Shown here one piece after another: positions 39,501-51,371 of a stretch of 64,000 nucleotides of DNA. Under the pieces are notes generated by a model. It ran no database searches. It saw nothing but the letters and a program-made list of their open reading frames with translations, and was not told the DNA's origin. This DNA comes from Glandiceps talaboti (taxonomy: Eukaryota > Hemichordata > Enteropneusta > Spengelidae). Position 1 is the first letter of the stretch, and every line of letters begins with the position of its first letter. The stretch spans positions 10,652,001-10,716,000 of the forward strand of contig NC_135556.1 of NCBI RefSeq assembly GCF_964340395.1, read 5' to 3'. A program made the position numbers and the translations under genes.

Positions 39501-41311
39501 GCAAATAAACAGTTCTGTGTTTGATATATTCCCTCCGACAGTGATGTTGATTTGTGTTCACAGTGAGATAAAATGTATCATTTTATATGCTTGTGCGCTA
39601 TCAGTGTCTGGCTTTCGTTTTATACAATTTGGTACAAAACCGTTATAATGTGAGACTTGACAAAAACCTTTGTGCTGTCTAATTGAAATGCTATAGTCAC
39701 TCTGGTTTGGTAGTAAAATAATACGGGAAATTATTCAGATCTGACCTATGTTGCTTTAATGTTCCCTGTTAACCGTTGAAACTTTTCATACTTAGAGGTG
39801 ATTTTTAGAGAAAGTATTTGTGAATTCTATAATAAGGTTTGTTTGGTCAAAAGTTTTAGTCATATGACACACAGTTATTGTTCATAGTTTACAGAATTCC
39901 AAAGTTGGACGTTTTGCTTCAACACTGACAAATTATGAATTTATTTTTTACTTAATTTTTTATGAGTTTATGCAGTAATTCAAACTTCGTTTCTCATATG
40001 CGGACCTGAACGTTCACACTTTCGACGATTTCTGGGTAAAAATTATTCACCGACTTGATACAGAAAACCAGGTTTTCTAAGTCGTACAGGTAAACATTTT
40101 TTATACTTTTAAGTTGATGATCTCATTTGAAAAAAAAACACAACTTCATTCATTAAGCACTCCTGCGTCCTGACACTAACAACTAACGAGTGTCGACGTT
40201 CTTAATGTTGATTCTTTCAATTTATTCTAAGGAATTTTAAATGGAATATTTAGAATCGTCGCTTTGCCGCCAAAGGATCCGACTGATAGCAAAGAAGTGA
40301 GAAAAGGTCACTGCGTCCTTTGTCAGACCTTGAAAATAACGAACACGGAGTATTAATAGGTATATCGCATGATGTTGACAGCTCCTTGCTTTTCCAACAA
40401 ACGTTTTTGTTTATGTTTGTGCCGTCTGCATGGAAACTTGCTACGTACCAAGATTGTAATCAGACGTGACTCTGTCGTGCAAAAATGGCGGGAAACTAAT
40501 CTTGTTTGTGATTGGGCGAATAGGTCTGTGATCTGAAAAGCGATATAAGTGGACGGGTTGGGTTGATGTGTCACTCCTCGCAATTTATATCTCAAAATCT
40601 ATCGATTTTTTTTCCGTTGCTTCTAAAAGTTCGCTGACATTCACTGAGTGAAATATATATAAATAAAGACAGCGCCACTGTGTACATACACACCGTGTGT
40701 GGGATAACCTCACCTAACATCGCTTGGCTTTGACGGGAAGGGGTTTCTACGGCAACGCAAGAATCTTCATCTGAACTGGATAAACTGATGCCAAAGAACG
40801 TGAGATATGACACAACGCTGCGCATGCTCGTTGTGAAATATTAATTTATAAAGGCCGAAATGACAGTGATCAGCGTTATTTTATTGGTACCTGCTGTGGG
40901 GGGCGTTTCGATTTTCGTTATCTCAGTGACAGTATACATAGTTGAATGACCCCCGTCCCACTTCAAGTTTGTGTTGACCCCGTACCATTCACCCCATGCA
41001 TGCCATGGTATAAGTACACACAGCAAATGTTGAACTCTGCACTTTGAACGATGGGTAATTGTTGAAAAGTGAACTTTAGCTCTATAAAGAGAGAAAGCTC
41101 GCCATCAAATATGACACCCCCTCCACCATTCTCAGTGTCACCCTGTCCCCTCCAAACTAGTCATCATAATGTCTTCTCTATTATATTGGGTATTTCGTGA
41201 CGAAAGTGAGGGGGGTATTGTACTATGAAATGGTTAGTAACTATAGCGACACCTCAGGAAAAAGTTTAACACTCTTATATGTTCCGTACTGATTTGGACG
41301 AAAGAACTTCG

Positions 41312-41312
41312 C

Positions 41313-41361
<49 letters not shown>

Positions 41362-41362
41362 G
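41312..41362 (+). repeat. (GTT)n microsatellite
   Basis: Seventeen uninterrupted GTT units. Confidence 0.98.
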
Positions 41363-43306
41363 AAGGCCTATGTTGGGTTAGGTTTACCATTTAGAAGTGA
41401 AAAAAATAGTTGTCTGGCTGAGGTATAGAAAAGGTTGGTCCAGAGAAAAAGAATGATACTATGTATTTATCCCTATGACTCCACTGATAACATAACACTA
41501 ACGTGAGAATCTGAGATTGAATAATTGGCCTTTAAATATAATATTTGAGCGCCTTCAATTTTTCGTCTGCACTTTGAAACAGCCAGATAAGTCGTTTTTT
41601 TTCTTCAAAACAGTCATCGCTCTCAGAGTCTGATTCTTGACGAGTAGAAGAATATTCATCACCTTAAAAATACAACCGGTTTCATGTTAGTGTTCACTGG
41701 CTCTGTTTGATACAACCACGCAGAACCCTATAAGAAAGTCGCAGTTTATTGCTACTTTTAGTCAAAATTAAATAAACCAACAAGATGCAGACACGTGGGT
41801 GCCAATTTTGAGGTTTGCATGGTGGCACATTAGTTCATTTCATTGTCGCAAGAAAATGAATTCAATGAATACAATGTTACTATCTTAAAGTGTAGCAAAG
41901 CAGTTTCTTATTGGTTTCTACATTGATGTATCAAACAGAGCCGTTGAACAGTAACATGAAATTGGCGGTAGCAGCACGATTCACAAACACACTCATTTCA
42001 GTCATGATACGGTACTGTATAATAAAGAGTCAACCAAGAAGAAGACATGGAAATTTGGTTACATACATCGAATACACTATAAATCTAAAATCTATAGTTT
42101 TATGTTGGAGGAGGTAGAAGGGCATATATAGGAACGGGACGAGGAGAAGACCTTGGACCTTGTTGGGGCAAGAGGAGGAGAAGAAGAGAGAGAAATGACA
42201 AGTATATATTGGTTGTTATGGAAACAAACAAACAGACTGACTGACTGACTGACAGAGAGATCGATAAACACACAGCCAGCCAAACTAACTGAATATGAAT
42301 CGGACACGACATTAGGAAGCCTTCAGTTAAGCTAGGAGGACTGATGGAATTAAGGGTCATATTTTACAAATTGGTCCTCGGGGTGGCCGTTTTTTGAGAG
42401 GAAAAAAAGAATTAGGGGAGGATTGCATTTCATTTTTATTCATTGTATTATTTTGTAATTTTGACATGATCCAACCTCTGCCATCGGTTATGCATACCAC
42501 TAGTGTAACATCCCACCATTACCATCATTATTATCAGTCTAATCGCTACTGGCAACCATGCAGTGAATCAATTGTTAGTTGTGGTTTTGAAGAGAGGAGT
42601 GGGTCTCATCACACGGGAGAGGGGAGAAACAAATATGTAGTAAGTTATTGAGATAGTGGGATGGAATGGGGGTGTTGACCTCGGTCTTTAGGACTTCTCA
42701 CCTTCAGCTCTGTCTATTAGATCAAAACATTGGGATTAATTAATTTAGTGCCTATCACACAAATTTACAAGTGGTGATAGTAGTGGGGAACAACCAATAT
42801 CTTTAAAATTATAAATGTGGTCTTTACTTTTATTGATTCTGGGACTTGTGTCCCTTTGCATACATAGCTGGCAGTATTTTAACTCATGTTTTTTGAATAT
42901 TTGAACATGGGATCTGTCAAGTGTTAGAGAAAGGAAATTGGAGCCGACGGCCGCTTTTTAGAAAACTGATTAGGGGAGTGATATATTTTACACAACAGAC
43001 CGGGCTTATTTCTTCTTTCTCTCCTCCTGTAATTACTGAAGGCTCCCTTAATATAGATGAAAATGTATACACAAAACGAATAGCTCGCTAGGATGGTGAT
43101 AGACTGTAAGCTAAGATACGTCACGGTCGTGTCATTCTCCCCTCATCGGCCTCCTATCTCTCGATGGGTGAGGGCGCCCCGTCACAATGTAGCTTACAGA
43201 CAAGGATGGTGACGACTGAAATGTTATAAACAAAAACATGTTTAAGACCAAACTACAATAAACAGTTTGGGCAAAACGAGAAAACGAAATAAACATACAG
43301 ATTTGT

Positions 43307-43320
43307 ACAGAGGGCGCTAT
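43307..43320 (+). promoter_or_regulatory. CTCF-like core (ACAGAGGGCGCTAT)
   Basis: Resembles the CTCF core CAGGGGGCGCTA with one change. It lies between Cdx and URAD, 1.9 kb before URAD exon 1. Motif match only. Confidence 0.25.
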
Positions 43321-43719
43321 CCCAAAAAATCACATGAGTCTCAACTGTCGATTTGATTACGGATGGCATCATCTGATCATTTACTAGTAGAGTTTGTACT
43401 GAGCTACTGTATTGATTGAAATCAACGTTCATGTATTCACAAGTCCATGAGTGGTGTCCTATCATCCTATGAGTTCAACAGAGTCATAAAGTATATATAA
43501 TGACCTTGTACACGCTGTAGATTACACTATGAAACAGATACTGCTATTCGAGGTGCACACTTTCCAATTAATATATTGCCTCTAATCATCGCTGCTAGAA
43601 CGAAACATTCTCAATGTAAAGCAGTACTGTAGTCGTAAAATTGTAAAAACCTCGGTTGGGTAGTAGGCCCTCGTCAGTATTTCAGGAAGCAGACTATTTA
43701 ACTCTATCTCTCCATCCCT

Positions 43720-43770
43720 CACCCCCCCCCCACCCACACCCACACCCCCACCCACACCCCACCCCTCCCA
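43720..43770 (-). other. C-rich tract, quadruplex-capable on minus strand
   Basis: Runs of C separated by ACA and A (CACCCACACCCACACCCCCA type) about 1.5 kb upstream of URAD. On the minus strand this gives many GGG runs. Confidence 0.55.
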
Positions 43771-45258
43771 CTAGACTGAAAGAGTCATCCCAGCATCGAT
43801 CGAAGAAGCTCTGTAAGCGCTAACAATGTGAAGTGCAAACAACGACGAATCTTTCACCATACCCTACAAGAAATAAAGCTAATAGAATATTTAAGAAACA
43901 TTCATGGCTTGCCATTATATAAAGCAAAAACAGCGATTTTTACCGTGTGTATTACTACCGTTGGAGGCGCTTCATCACCCTCCCTTTGTAGAAAAACTTC
44001 GAGTGCATGCGCTCAGTATACAGCATCACCAACGTCTGCATGTTAAAATATCACCTAGCTGATCTTGTCTGCTTCTCACGTTTATATTTGTTATGTAGTT
44101 ACCTTATCATGATGTGTAAGCTATATGTAATATCGTGAACTTAACCCTACATAGAATTCCCCTTTCCAGATATTGCATACTCATACTTCGTTGTCTTTGT
44201 AACAGAAAAGTTCATGATTTCAAAATATTAAAGTACATCATCATATTTGACGTCACATGTGTAAAGTTCACTAGTTATAAAATTTGATTATTTTATAATC
44301 GAAAGTCAGAAATAATGTGGGCCAAGCAAACAGTAAGTTGAGAATGTTATCAAACGGAATAAAGTAATATAAACGAGTCATATAATTACGTCATTTTATC
44401 GAGACCGTGAATTTCCCAATTCTTCATTCTCGCGAGATCTCGCAAGCCAGTATGTATGAGATAGCTTGAACAACAAGTACAGTCACTTGTGACCTAATAT
44501 TCAATTCCAGGATGATAATATTCTGTTATATGATATATGTATATACATACACGTAGTATACATACTCAAGATATATGTTCTTCTGTTACATTCAAAGACA
44601 GACGATGACACAATAGAGGTATGTCATTCTCTTTTATTCATATTTTCATAGATATGGGTTCAAGTGCCTGTGGTACAGACTAGCACTAATATCATATGTA
44701 CTCATTTCAATTGTTTTTACTGGCAGATATCCGATATTCTATCGACACTGAAAGCCTGTTTGTAGTTGTAAACTAATAGTATGTCAATAGGTACATAATA
44801 CATGTATAGGAAGCGGTGAACAAAGTTCTCATACTATCCACAGGGGCGTGTAATATTTCAGAGATTGTTGCTTTCTTATTGCTTTAATAGAATGCCGTTT
44901 TTCTTAGGAAAATATCGTACGAATCTTGCTGCTACAAATGTATCAATCGCTATACTACGAAGCTTCCCCTTACATGTAGGAAGGAATATATAATCAAAAG
45001 TTGTTATATTTAGTCTGTAGACCTGGAAAACAACGATCTATGAAATATTACACGTCCCTGTGAACCTATCCCCGGAACCTGCCTTCAAAATGTATGATGA
45101 AATGATGAATGGTCTATCTCGGCCCTTTCATCAGACGACAATAAGGAACTACTGTTTCGTGCATTTTCATTGGCTAAAACTTGGAACAATGCAAATTGCG
45201 AGCGAATCTTGTCGCTCGTTACATAGAGTCCTCAGTTACTAATGTTCAGTCGACCACA

Positions 45259-45454
45259 ATGGCTGGCCTAAAGACCAAAGTTACCATCGCTGAGGTAAAC
45301 CGCATGGATTATGATGAATTTATCGAGAAGTTTGGTAATGTCATCGAACATGGGCCTCTTATAGCAGCTGCAGTTTGGTCTAAGAGACCGTTTCAACATG
45401 TTAAACAGTTACATGAAAAAATATGTTCTTTCATTGACGAGTTGCCTTCGGCTG
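45259..45454 (+). CDS. URAD: URAD exon 1
   Basis: Encodes residues 1-65 plus the first base of Gly66. It contains the N-terminal helices and the strongly conserved GNVIE...PLIAAAVWSKRPF region. Donor GCTG|GTAAGT. Confidence 0.94.
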
Positions 45455-46625
45455 GTAAGTTCAGTCTGAGCTGTGCACAGTACCTACCTAGTCCTGCTTC
45501 CATGACGGTGCACGAGTCTGTATTACTGACTTGACTCTAAACACTAAGTACCTACCTAGTCCTGCTTGCATACGGAGGAATTCGGGACTCGATTCTGACA
45601 ATTGTCCCTCCCCCTAGAGTCAAGTCAGTAATACAGACTCGTGCACCGTCATGTAAGCAGGACTAAGTACCTACCCGGCTGTAAGAATGAAATTATTTGG
45701 TGTTTTACCAAGATAATTTACAGGGAGGGGTCTTCTCTCTCTTTTCAGTGGTATAATTTAACATCCCTACATTTTGACCTCGCCTAGCTGGCTTCAGTTT
45801 AGGTGCACGTCTGTCGAGCGGAGCTCGTAGCGTATCATTCAGAGCTCGACCTCGCCCTGACCTTGGGTCATTCATTCGATCGAGAACATATCATCAGTGC
45901 ATCATTACGTCATGTACGTGGCATATGTCTAGGTGGATTTGTTGCATTGCATTGTCATGACGAATAGCTACCAGAAAATAATTTCTACATAGTTGTCGTC
46001 TGAATGCGTACATCTTGGCCTGTGCATAATACATCCATGCCTACACCATGTACATACCCCCAAGGAGCACACAGAAGAGGAAGTAGAGCACCAAATTTTG
46101 GAAAGGCCTATCACAGGCTTTGTGTACAATGAACTAGTGTGTCCTCATTTGCATATAATTTGCATGCAGTTATGCAATAATGTTTTTGGGTTGTGCACAG
46201 TACCATATGAGGAACCACAACTGATGTCGTGTATAACATTGTAAATTGTATTGTATATTTCTTTTTTATGTACTTTAGGTAAAGCAGGAATCTTGCGTTG
46301 TCACCCAGACTTGGCGGGAAAACTAGCCAGTGCAGGAAAACTAACACAGGAATCCACCAAAGAGCAAAGCGGTTCTGGTCTGCTCTCACTCACAGAGGAG
46401 GAGAAATCCTATCTACAAAACTGTAACACACAGTACAGACAAAAATTTAGATTCCCCTTTGTGATTTGTGCAAGAGAAAACAAAAAACAAGCAATCATGG
46501 AGGGGTTAAAGGTCAGACTACAACACAGTGAACAGGAGGAGTTGACAACTGGTGTAAATGAAGTCAAGAAGATAGGATGGTATCGGTTGATGGATTTGGT
46601 CACGGATGGCGATGGCAAGCTGTAA
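45259..46625 (+). CDS. URAD: 2-oxo-4-hydroxy-4-carboxy-5-ureidoimidazoline (OHCU) decarboxylase
   Basis: Two exons, 45259-45454 and 46279-46625, joined in phase 1 (G|GTAAGT ... TTTAG|GT), give 180 residues; human URAD is about 173. Role (family knowledge): decarboxylates OHCU to S-allantoin, the last step of the uricase pathway, usually in peroxisomes. Seen: FGNVIEHGPLIAAAVW in exon 1; LRCHPDLAG with the catalytic histidine at residue 74; Glu94 and Gln95 in the EQSGSGL motif; the conserved FPFVICAR segment; and VKKIGWYRLMDL near the C-terminus. The intron lies at the same place as in vertebrate URAD. Start chosen at the ATG with A at -3 and G at +4; the open frame extends upstream but without similarity. 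The C-terminus is GKL, a weak variant of the PTS1 signal. Polyadenylation signal AATAAA at 46979. In vertebrates this gene (PRHOXNB) neighbours CDX2; here Cdx lies 31.6 kb upstream, in opposite orientation. Confidence 0.96.
45489..45665. repeat. Inverted repeat in URAD intron 1 (51-bp arms, one mismatch)
   Basis: Arms at 45489-45539 and 45615-45665 are reverse complements with a single mismatch. The 75-bp spacer holds a third partial copy of the arm's outer sequence (CCTAGTCCTGCTTGCAT). This is typical of a fold-back or MITE-like insertion. A diverged relative of the spacer (GATTCGATTCTGATAATGTC and its inverted partner) occurs at about 50680-50750, upstream of CENP-E. No transposase is visible. 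Confidence 0.8.
46279..46625 (+). CDS. URAD: URAD exon 2
   Basis: Acceptor ACTTTAG|GT. Encodes the rest of Gly66 to Leu180 and the stop at 46623-46625. It carries the active-site His74, Glu94 and Gln95 and the C-terminal GKL. Confidence 0.95.
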
Positions 46626-46978
46626 AGCATTCGTAGCGGTCGTTGGATTTGGTCACGGATGGCGATGACAAACTGTAAATGATGGATATTGATTTAACAT
46701 TGGATTGGATTTGGACAAAGAAGTGAATTGGTAATTTGGCAACTTTGTCCCACAGCCATATCTACAGTGGATGCGACATAGAATGAGAAACAACAAAATC
46801 CTAAATGAATGATAACTGGTACGAATGAAAATGTCTACAAACAGAGTCAATGAACATTCATTCTCACAGGAATTATTGAATAGAGTTGACAGCTTTGGTG
46901 GGAAAATTGCTGTTGTGACAAATTTTGATCATGAGCTCTTTTATAATATAACAAAGGCTATGATAAACAATTTTTATG

Positions 46979-46984
46979 AATAAA
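46979..46984 (+). terminator. Polyadenylation signal AATAAA, URAD
   Basis: First canonical AATAAA after the URAD stop, 354 bp downstream. A second AATAAA at 47079-47084 could be used instead. Inferred from position only. Confidence 0.5.
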
Positions 46985-48163
46985 TATTTTTATCACGGGT
47001 ATAAAACCAAAGCCAAGTTCCTTTAAAGGGGCACAATCATACCATTAGAGACTTTTCATCATATTAGGGGCATGATGAAATAAACATTCACACATCATAA
47101 TGATCTTGTGGATTGATACACCAAACAAAAACTAAAATTTAAAAACTAAAATCAAACAGAAACATGATAATGACAAACTTGTCTTTTACCCTTTAAAGAC
47201 TATTCATACAAAAGACTCCCTAGGCCAAGGACTATTTCCATTACAGAGGAGGATATGTGTATCCATATTGGCTAAAGCCTAGTATCATTAATCTCTTCCC
47301 TTGAAGTCAAAGCTTACAAAGTTGTTTATGTTAGCACGCCCTCAAACAGCTGCAAGCTGCCATTATCCAGTAACGCTTATATTGGTATAAGGGGTATATG
47401 ATCGTGTAACAAATTGACCAATCATAGAGTTCCTTTTATACTATCCATGTCAACTGTTTTTCCAACATGGCTGCCTCTAACACCAAAATTATCTTTAAAG
47501 TAGTTGAAAGGTGTTTTGAATGAAAATGTTGACACACAGTGTAGCTTCAAAAGCAAAAATTAGCCAAGACTATTTAGTAAATGTTTGAATGTTAGAGAAT
47601 CAACAAGGTATAGATGTTGACAAGTCATCTTTAAAAGTAGTAAACACAACAAGGCACCTAATCAATCGGGCATTGATCGAGTTGTTGATGGCAGCCAACC
47701 AGGTTATGACCATTTTGGAGTATGCTAACATGAACAGCTGAGAAAGCTTTGAAATTAAGGGGAGAGAGATTAAGGTGGTGATATCCCTTGATTTATTGAA
47801 GCAATTTCACTTTACTCAAACCATAGACATTTGAAGGAAGGAAAGCTATTGCCTACACTCAGCAGACACAGATTGTACTCTTGACAGAGATACTGTATAG
47901 TTGATTTTTTTTCACACCATTTTCTTGAAAAGTAGTGCTGTATCTAAGTACCATTGATTGTGAACATTTTAGCATAAATGATATGCATAGAAATGCTGCC
48001 ACTATTATGTAGATCTTTAAATAATTTAATAAATTATATAAGGGAAATGCATACATATATATTCTGTGTCTAATATATATATATACACATATATAAGGGA
48101 TAATAGCACGATGTAAACACATGGTAAGTACATTACAATACTAATAGGAAACAGCACTGTATA

Positions 48164-48560
48164 TGGCCTAAACAAAAAAAAATTTGTTTGGTTCTGGTTA
48201 CCCAACCCCACCTAGTGTTTCATGCTGACCCAAAACTGTTTTTTTACATATTCGAGAAAAAAATGATAAAATCTTGAAAATTGTGAAGTCTTGCAAGAAA
48301 TGTTGATGCGGAAACTGGCATCAACTTTAAAAGATAATGTAAAATTGTTCTTCCAATTTGTAATGACTGTACATCTGATGAGAAGAAACCAATAACACTG
48401 AGAGACAATATGGAAAACAACGGAAAACATAACTACCTGAACTAGACACTCACATATGAAAAAAGTAAGATATAAAAGAAATAAAATAAAAAATCTACCT
48501 ACCCCACCTATTCTAAAATTGAGCGTAATCGGAACCACACAATTTTTTTAGTTAGCCTTA
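48164..48560 (+). mobile_element. TIR element family A, copy 3
   Basis: Left end TATGGCCTAAACAAAAAAAA, right end GGAACCACACAATTTTTTTA then GTTAGCCTTA. The two ends pair as an imperfect 30-bp TIR. The minus strand keeps a 108-codon open frame that is partly collinear with the frame in copy 1 (shared NFRIGG.GRFF and WKNNF). Confidence 0.82.
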
Positions 48561-49163
48561 GTACTGAATACTGAACTTGCTATTGAAGGCGTGAAAGTCT
48601 TCAAAACGTGTGAAATTGAAGTTCAGACACTCAGACCCCCTCCCCCCACTCCACCACGAAACGAACGAAGTTTGCAGATTGAGCTTGTGTGTCATCCTGC
48701 AATTGTCCCCAAAAGTGAACTATATACATAGGTGTGGTCTTTTTCTGTGTGGGAGGAGGGCCAATGACAACAGTGGTCTCAGTAAAACAGAACTATGACC
48801 AGATGTAAACTGAATGCATTCCATGAGGATTTTTGTTCCTATATCTACAACATACATACCAAATTATAGGTATATGCCACATGTGGATGAAATCATTAAT
48901 TATGCAAATCTGACTCATTCATATTAAAAACTATATCACACAGTGATATTGAAGATGAGCACTGTTATCATTGATGTATATACCAAATTACATAAATTAG
49001 GAGCTAGCATTCTTAGGATATTGCCAAATTACCAAAACTCATTAATTATGCAAATGACTCATTTAAAACTAAAAGCTACATCAACAAGTTCTGTTTTGTT
49101 ATCAATGTATGATTCAAATTGCAGTGTATGAAATTTGAAGCTTGCATTCTTACTATATATAGC

Positions 49164-49505
49164 TTAAAGTCGCCATATGGATAATGATTGCGTATATATT
49201 TTGGATTCTGTAATACAAAACAATTTTATCATGGCTTCCTACTTGAAAAATCAATGTGAAACAACATTGACTAAGTCTGTGTTTGTAACTCAATACATTG
49301 CAAAAAGCTAAAGAATGTGTAAAAAGGTTGTTATTGTATGTACAACAACAAACATTTTGCACATTTATTAATCCTTTTCAATTTATTGAGTTACAAAAAA
49401 GGATTTGGAATATGTTGTTTCACATTGATCTGTCAAGTAGGAAGTCATGATAAAAAATTTTTATAAATCAAAATCCAAAATAGATTATCCATATGGTCAC
49501 TTTAA
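49164..49505. mobile_element. Fold-back MITE family B, copy 1 (arms ~140 bp)
   Basis: Begins TTAAAGTCGCCATATGGATA and ends TATCCATATGGTCACTTTAA. The inverted arms extend through TTTTATCATG.CTTCCTACTT and AATGTGAAACAACA to a central loop near 49320. Non-coding; TTAA at both edges may be the target site. Confidence 0.85.
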
Positions 49506-51194
49506 TCATGTTGATTATTAAAAAGCCTTAATCATGCAAATTATTCATTAAAAACCTAAAAGTTACTTCAACATTGTATCAGTATAGGATGTGTGCTGTG
49601 TAACTGTTGATGAGTGTGCCAAATTATATTAAATTTGAGGATTTATACCAACAATCATTAATTATGTAAATTAAAAATTAATATTCATTGGATGGGTAGC
49701 GACCTGATATGACAATATTTTCTATAGTGGTGCAGTAGTCGATGGGCTGATGAGATATCTTCCTGGGCAGACTCCCATGACAGACTCCACGCACAGTCCA
49801 CAGAGTCGAGAATCATAACGCCCCCAACGTTGACTGACAACAGCTGGTCGCTGTAAGCTGTTTAAAACTAGATCACCCCTCCGGAAAACATAACATTTCT
49901 CTAAATGAAACTACTGATGTCTTTCATTTTCCAGAAGAGAAGTTGCATTTAACCTTTAAGTATTGTTTTCTAATCACACCATGATAATTTTTAGAAGGAA
50001 ACGTATTCTGTTTTCTGAATATCGTTGAACTATTGAATGAACCGAATATTCTAGAGACGATAACTGTAACAGCCAACGAGCGGTGAATTTGAATTGCATT
50101 TGAAAAGACGTCTTCGCGAGTCAAATTTAAACTACAATCATGAATGGATATGAAAGTTTCAGAGCTGAATTTACCTCGAAGAAGTAACGCAGATATTGGT
50201 ATGCACCCTTTTCATTATTTACTATCACCCATGCAATGCGTAAATATAACGTTTAGACGTTTCTACTGACGGATTGGTTGTTTTGGGCAAAACGCCTTCA
50301 TTATTTTCATCGACTTCATTTCATACAGGAGAGACTGACGTAGCTGACATGCCGTCAAATTATCGTGTGTACGTGGGTTTATAACATGTCAAGATCTCTG
50401 TCAAACACTGAGTTCAGTACCACTAAGTCTACATTACACGAGTCTGGATCTGTATGGGCTACGTACCTGGCATGGCCCGTGAAGATTGCAGAGCGAAAGC
50501 GGCATGAACGTCCGAACAAAGAGACAACCAAGACACATACATACGGGCACTAAATGACTTGGTACTAATAATATGTACTACATCACGAGTAGTCGAACTC
50601 AAGTATGCACACGTCGTGATGCAAGCAAGACCTTATTTACCACACGAACTTTTACATTGTAAATAGTACTGCTTGCGGTTTGGATTCGATTCTGATAATG
50701 TCCCTTCTCGATGTTTGGGGACAATGTCAGAATCATCGAGTCCCGTACACCGTTTGCAAACAGGACTGTTTATGTACGAATCTGTGCGTTGATCGACCCT
50801 TGTGATTGTGTTTGCATACAGTTTGTGTGGCTTCTCATTATGTATATCTACCCCGGGTATCTACCTGGCTTGTCTGTGGTAGAAAGAGTAAGACCACGGT
50901 ACATACATGGAGGTATAACCCCCCTTGGCACATACATAAAGACTATACCTCTGTATGAAGCCAGTGCACATCAATTAACCATGTGGGGGCTGAAGCTGGA
51001 GGAACGAAAATAACATGCATGTATACCCCCCCCCCCCCCAACATCAAATGGCCAATGGTCTACCCCTGAGCGAGTACACGAATGGGTAATTTGTACAAGT
51101 AATATCACTCATGGAAGTAGATTAGTAATTCTTGTTTCTCACACTTGTAATTTTATAAACTGTAAATTGTAATGCATTTATTTTTATATTACAG

Positions 51195-51371
51195 ACAAGT
51201 GAAGTGTTTACCAGCATTGTTAAACAAAGAAGAGTTTTTGTACAGAACGTCTTCGGCTATAGTATAAGGTGTTTTTGAGATCCAGTTTGGTTTTGGTGCC
51301 ACAATGGCAACCGAGGCTGAAAACTCGATCAATGTCAAGGTTGCAGTTCGAGTACGTCCATTCATTACCAG
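51195..51371 (+). CDS. CENPE: CENP-E first coding exon (5' UTR plus start)
   Basis: Acceptor TATTACAG at 51194. A 109-bp leader without any ATG precedes the start codon at 51304 (ACAATGG context). Encodes [20 protein letters not shown] and the beginning of a split Arg. Donor CCAG|GTAAGA, phase 2. The following intron (51372-51963) shows no recognisable feature. Confidence 0.92.

Larger units (their letters stand above)
32489..45258. other. Large non-coding interval upstream of URAD
   Basis: No confident gene in 12.8 kb. Items noted: inverted repeat with a donor-like site (33382-33557), E2F-like GGCGGGAAA (40487), GTT microsatellite (41312-41362), CTCF-like site (43307), C-rich tract (43720-43770). 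Confidence 0.5.
46626..51194. other. URAD-CENP-E intergenic region
   Basis: Just after the URAD stop, a 20-bp piece of the last exon (GGATTTGGTCACGGATGGCG) is repeated in the 3' UTR at 46644. Then polyadenylation signals, a family A element (48164-48560), a family B fold-back (49164-49505) and relatives of the URAD-intron repeat near 50680-50750. An upstream non-coding exon of CENP-E must lie somewhere here or farther left; a donor-like ATATTG|GTATGC at 50199 is one candidate. Confidence 0.5.

Noticed and set aside
39277-39648. 123-codon plus-strand ORF
   Set aside because: Starts at a chance codon in AT-rich DNA, no motif, no splice sites and no similarity that I recognise.
47467-47520. ATGGCTGCC start-like sequence upstream of CENP-E
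   Set aside because: The ORF closes after 18 codons, there is no GT donor in a good context, and CENP-E has its own ATG at 51304.
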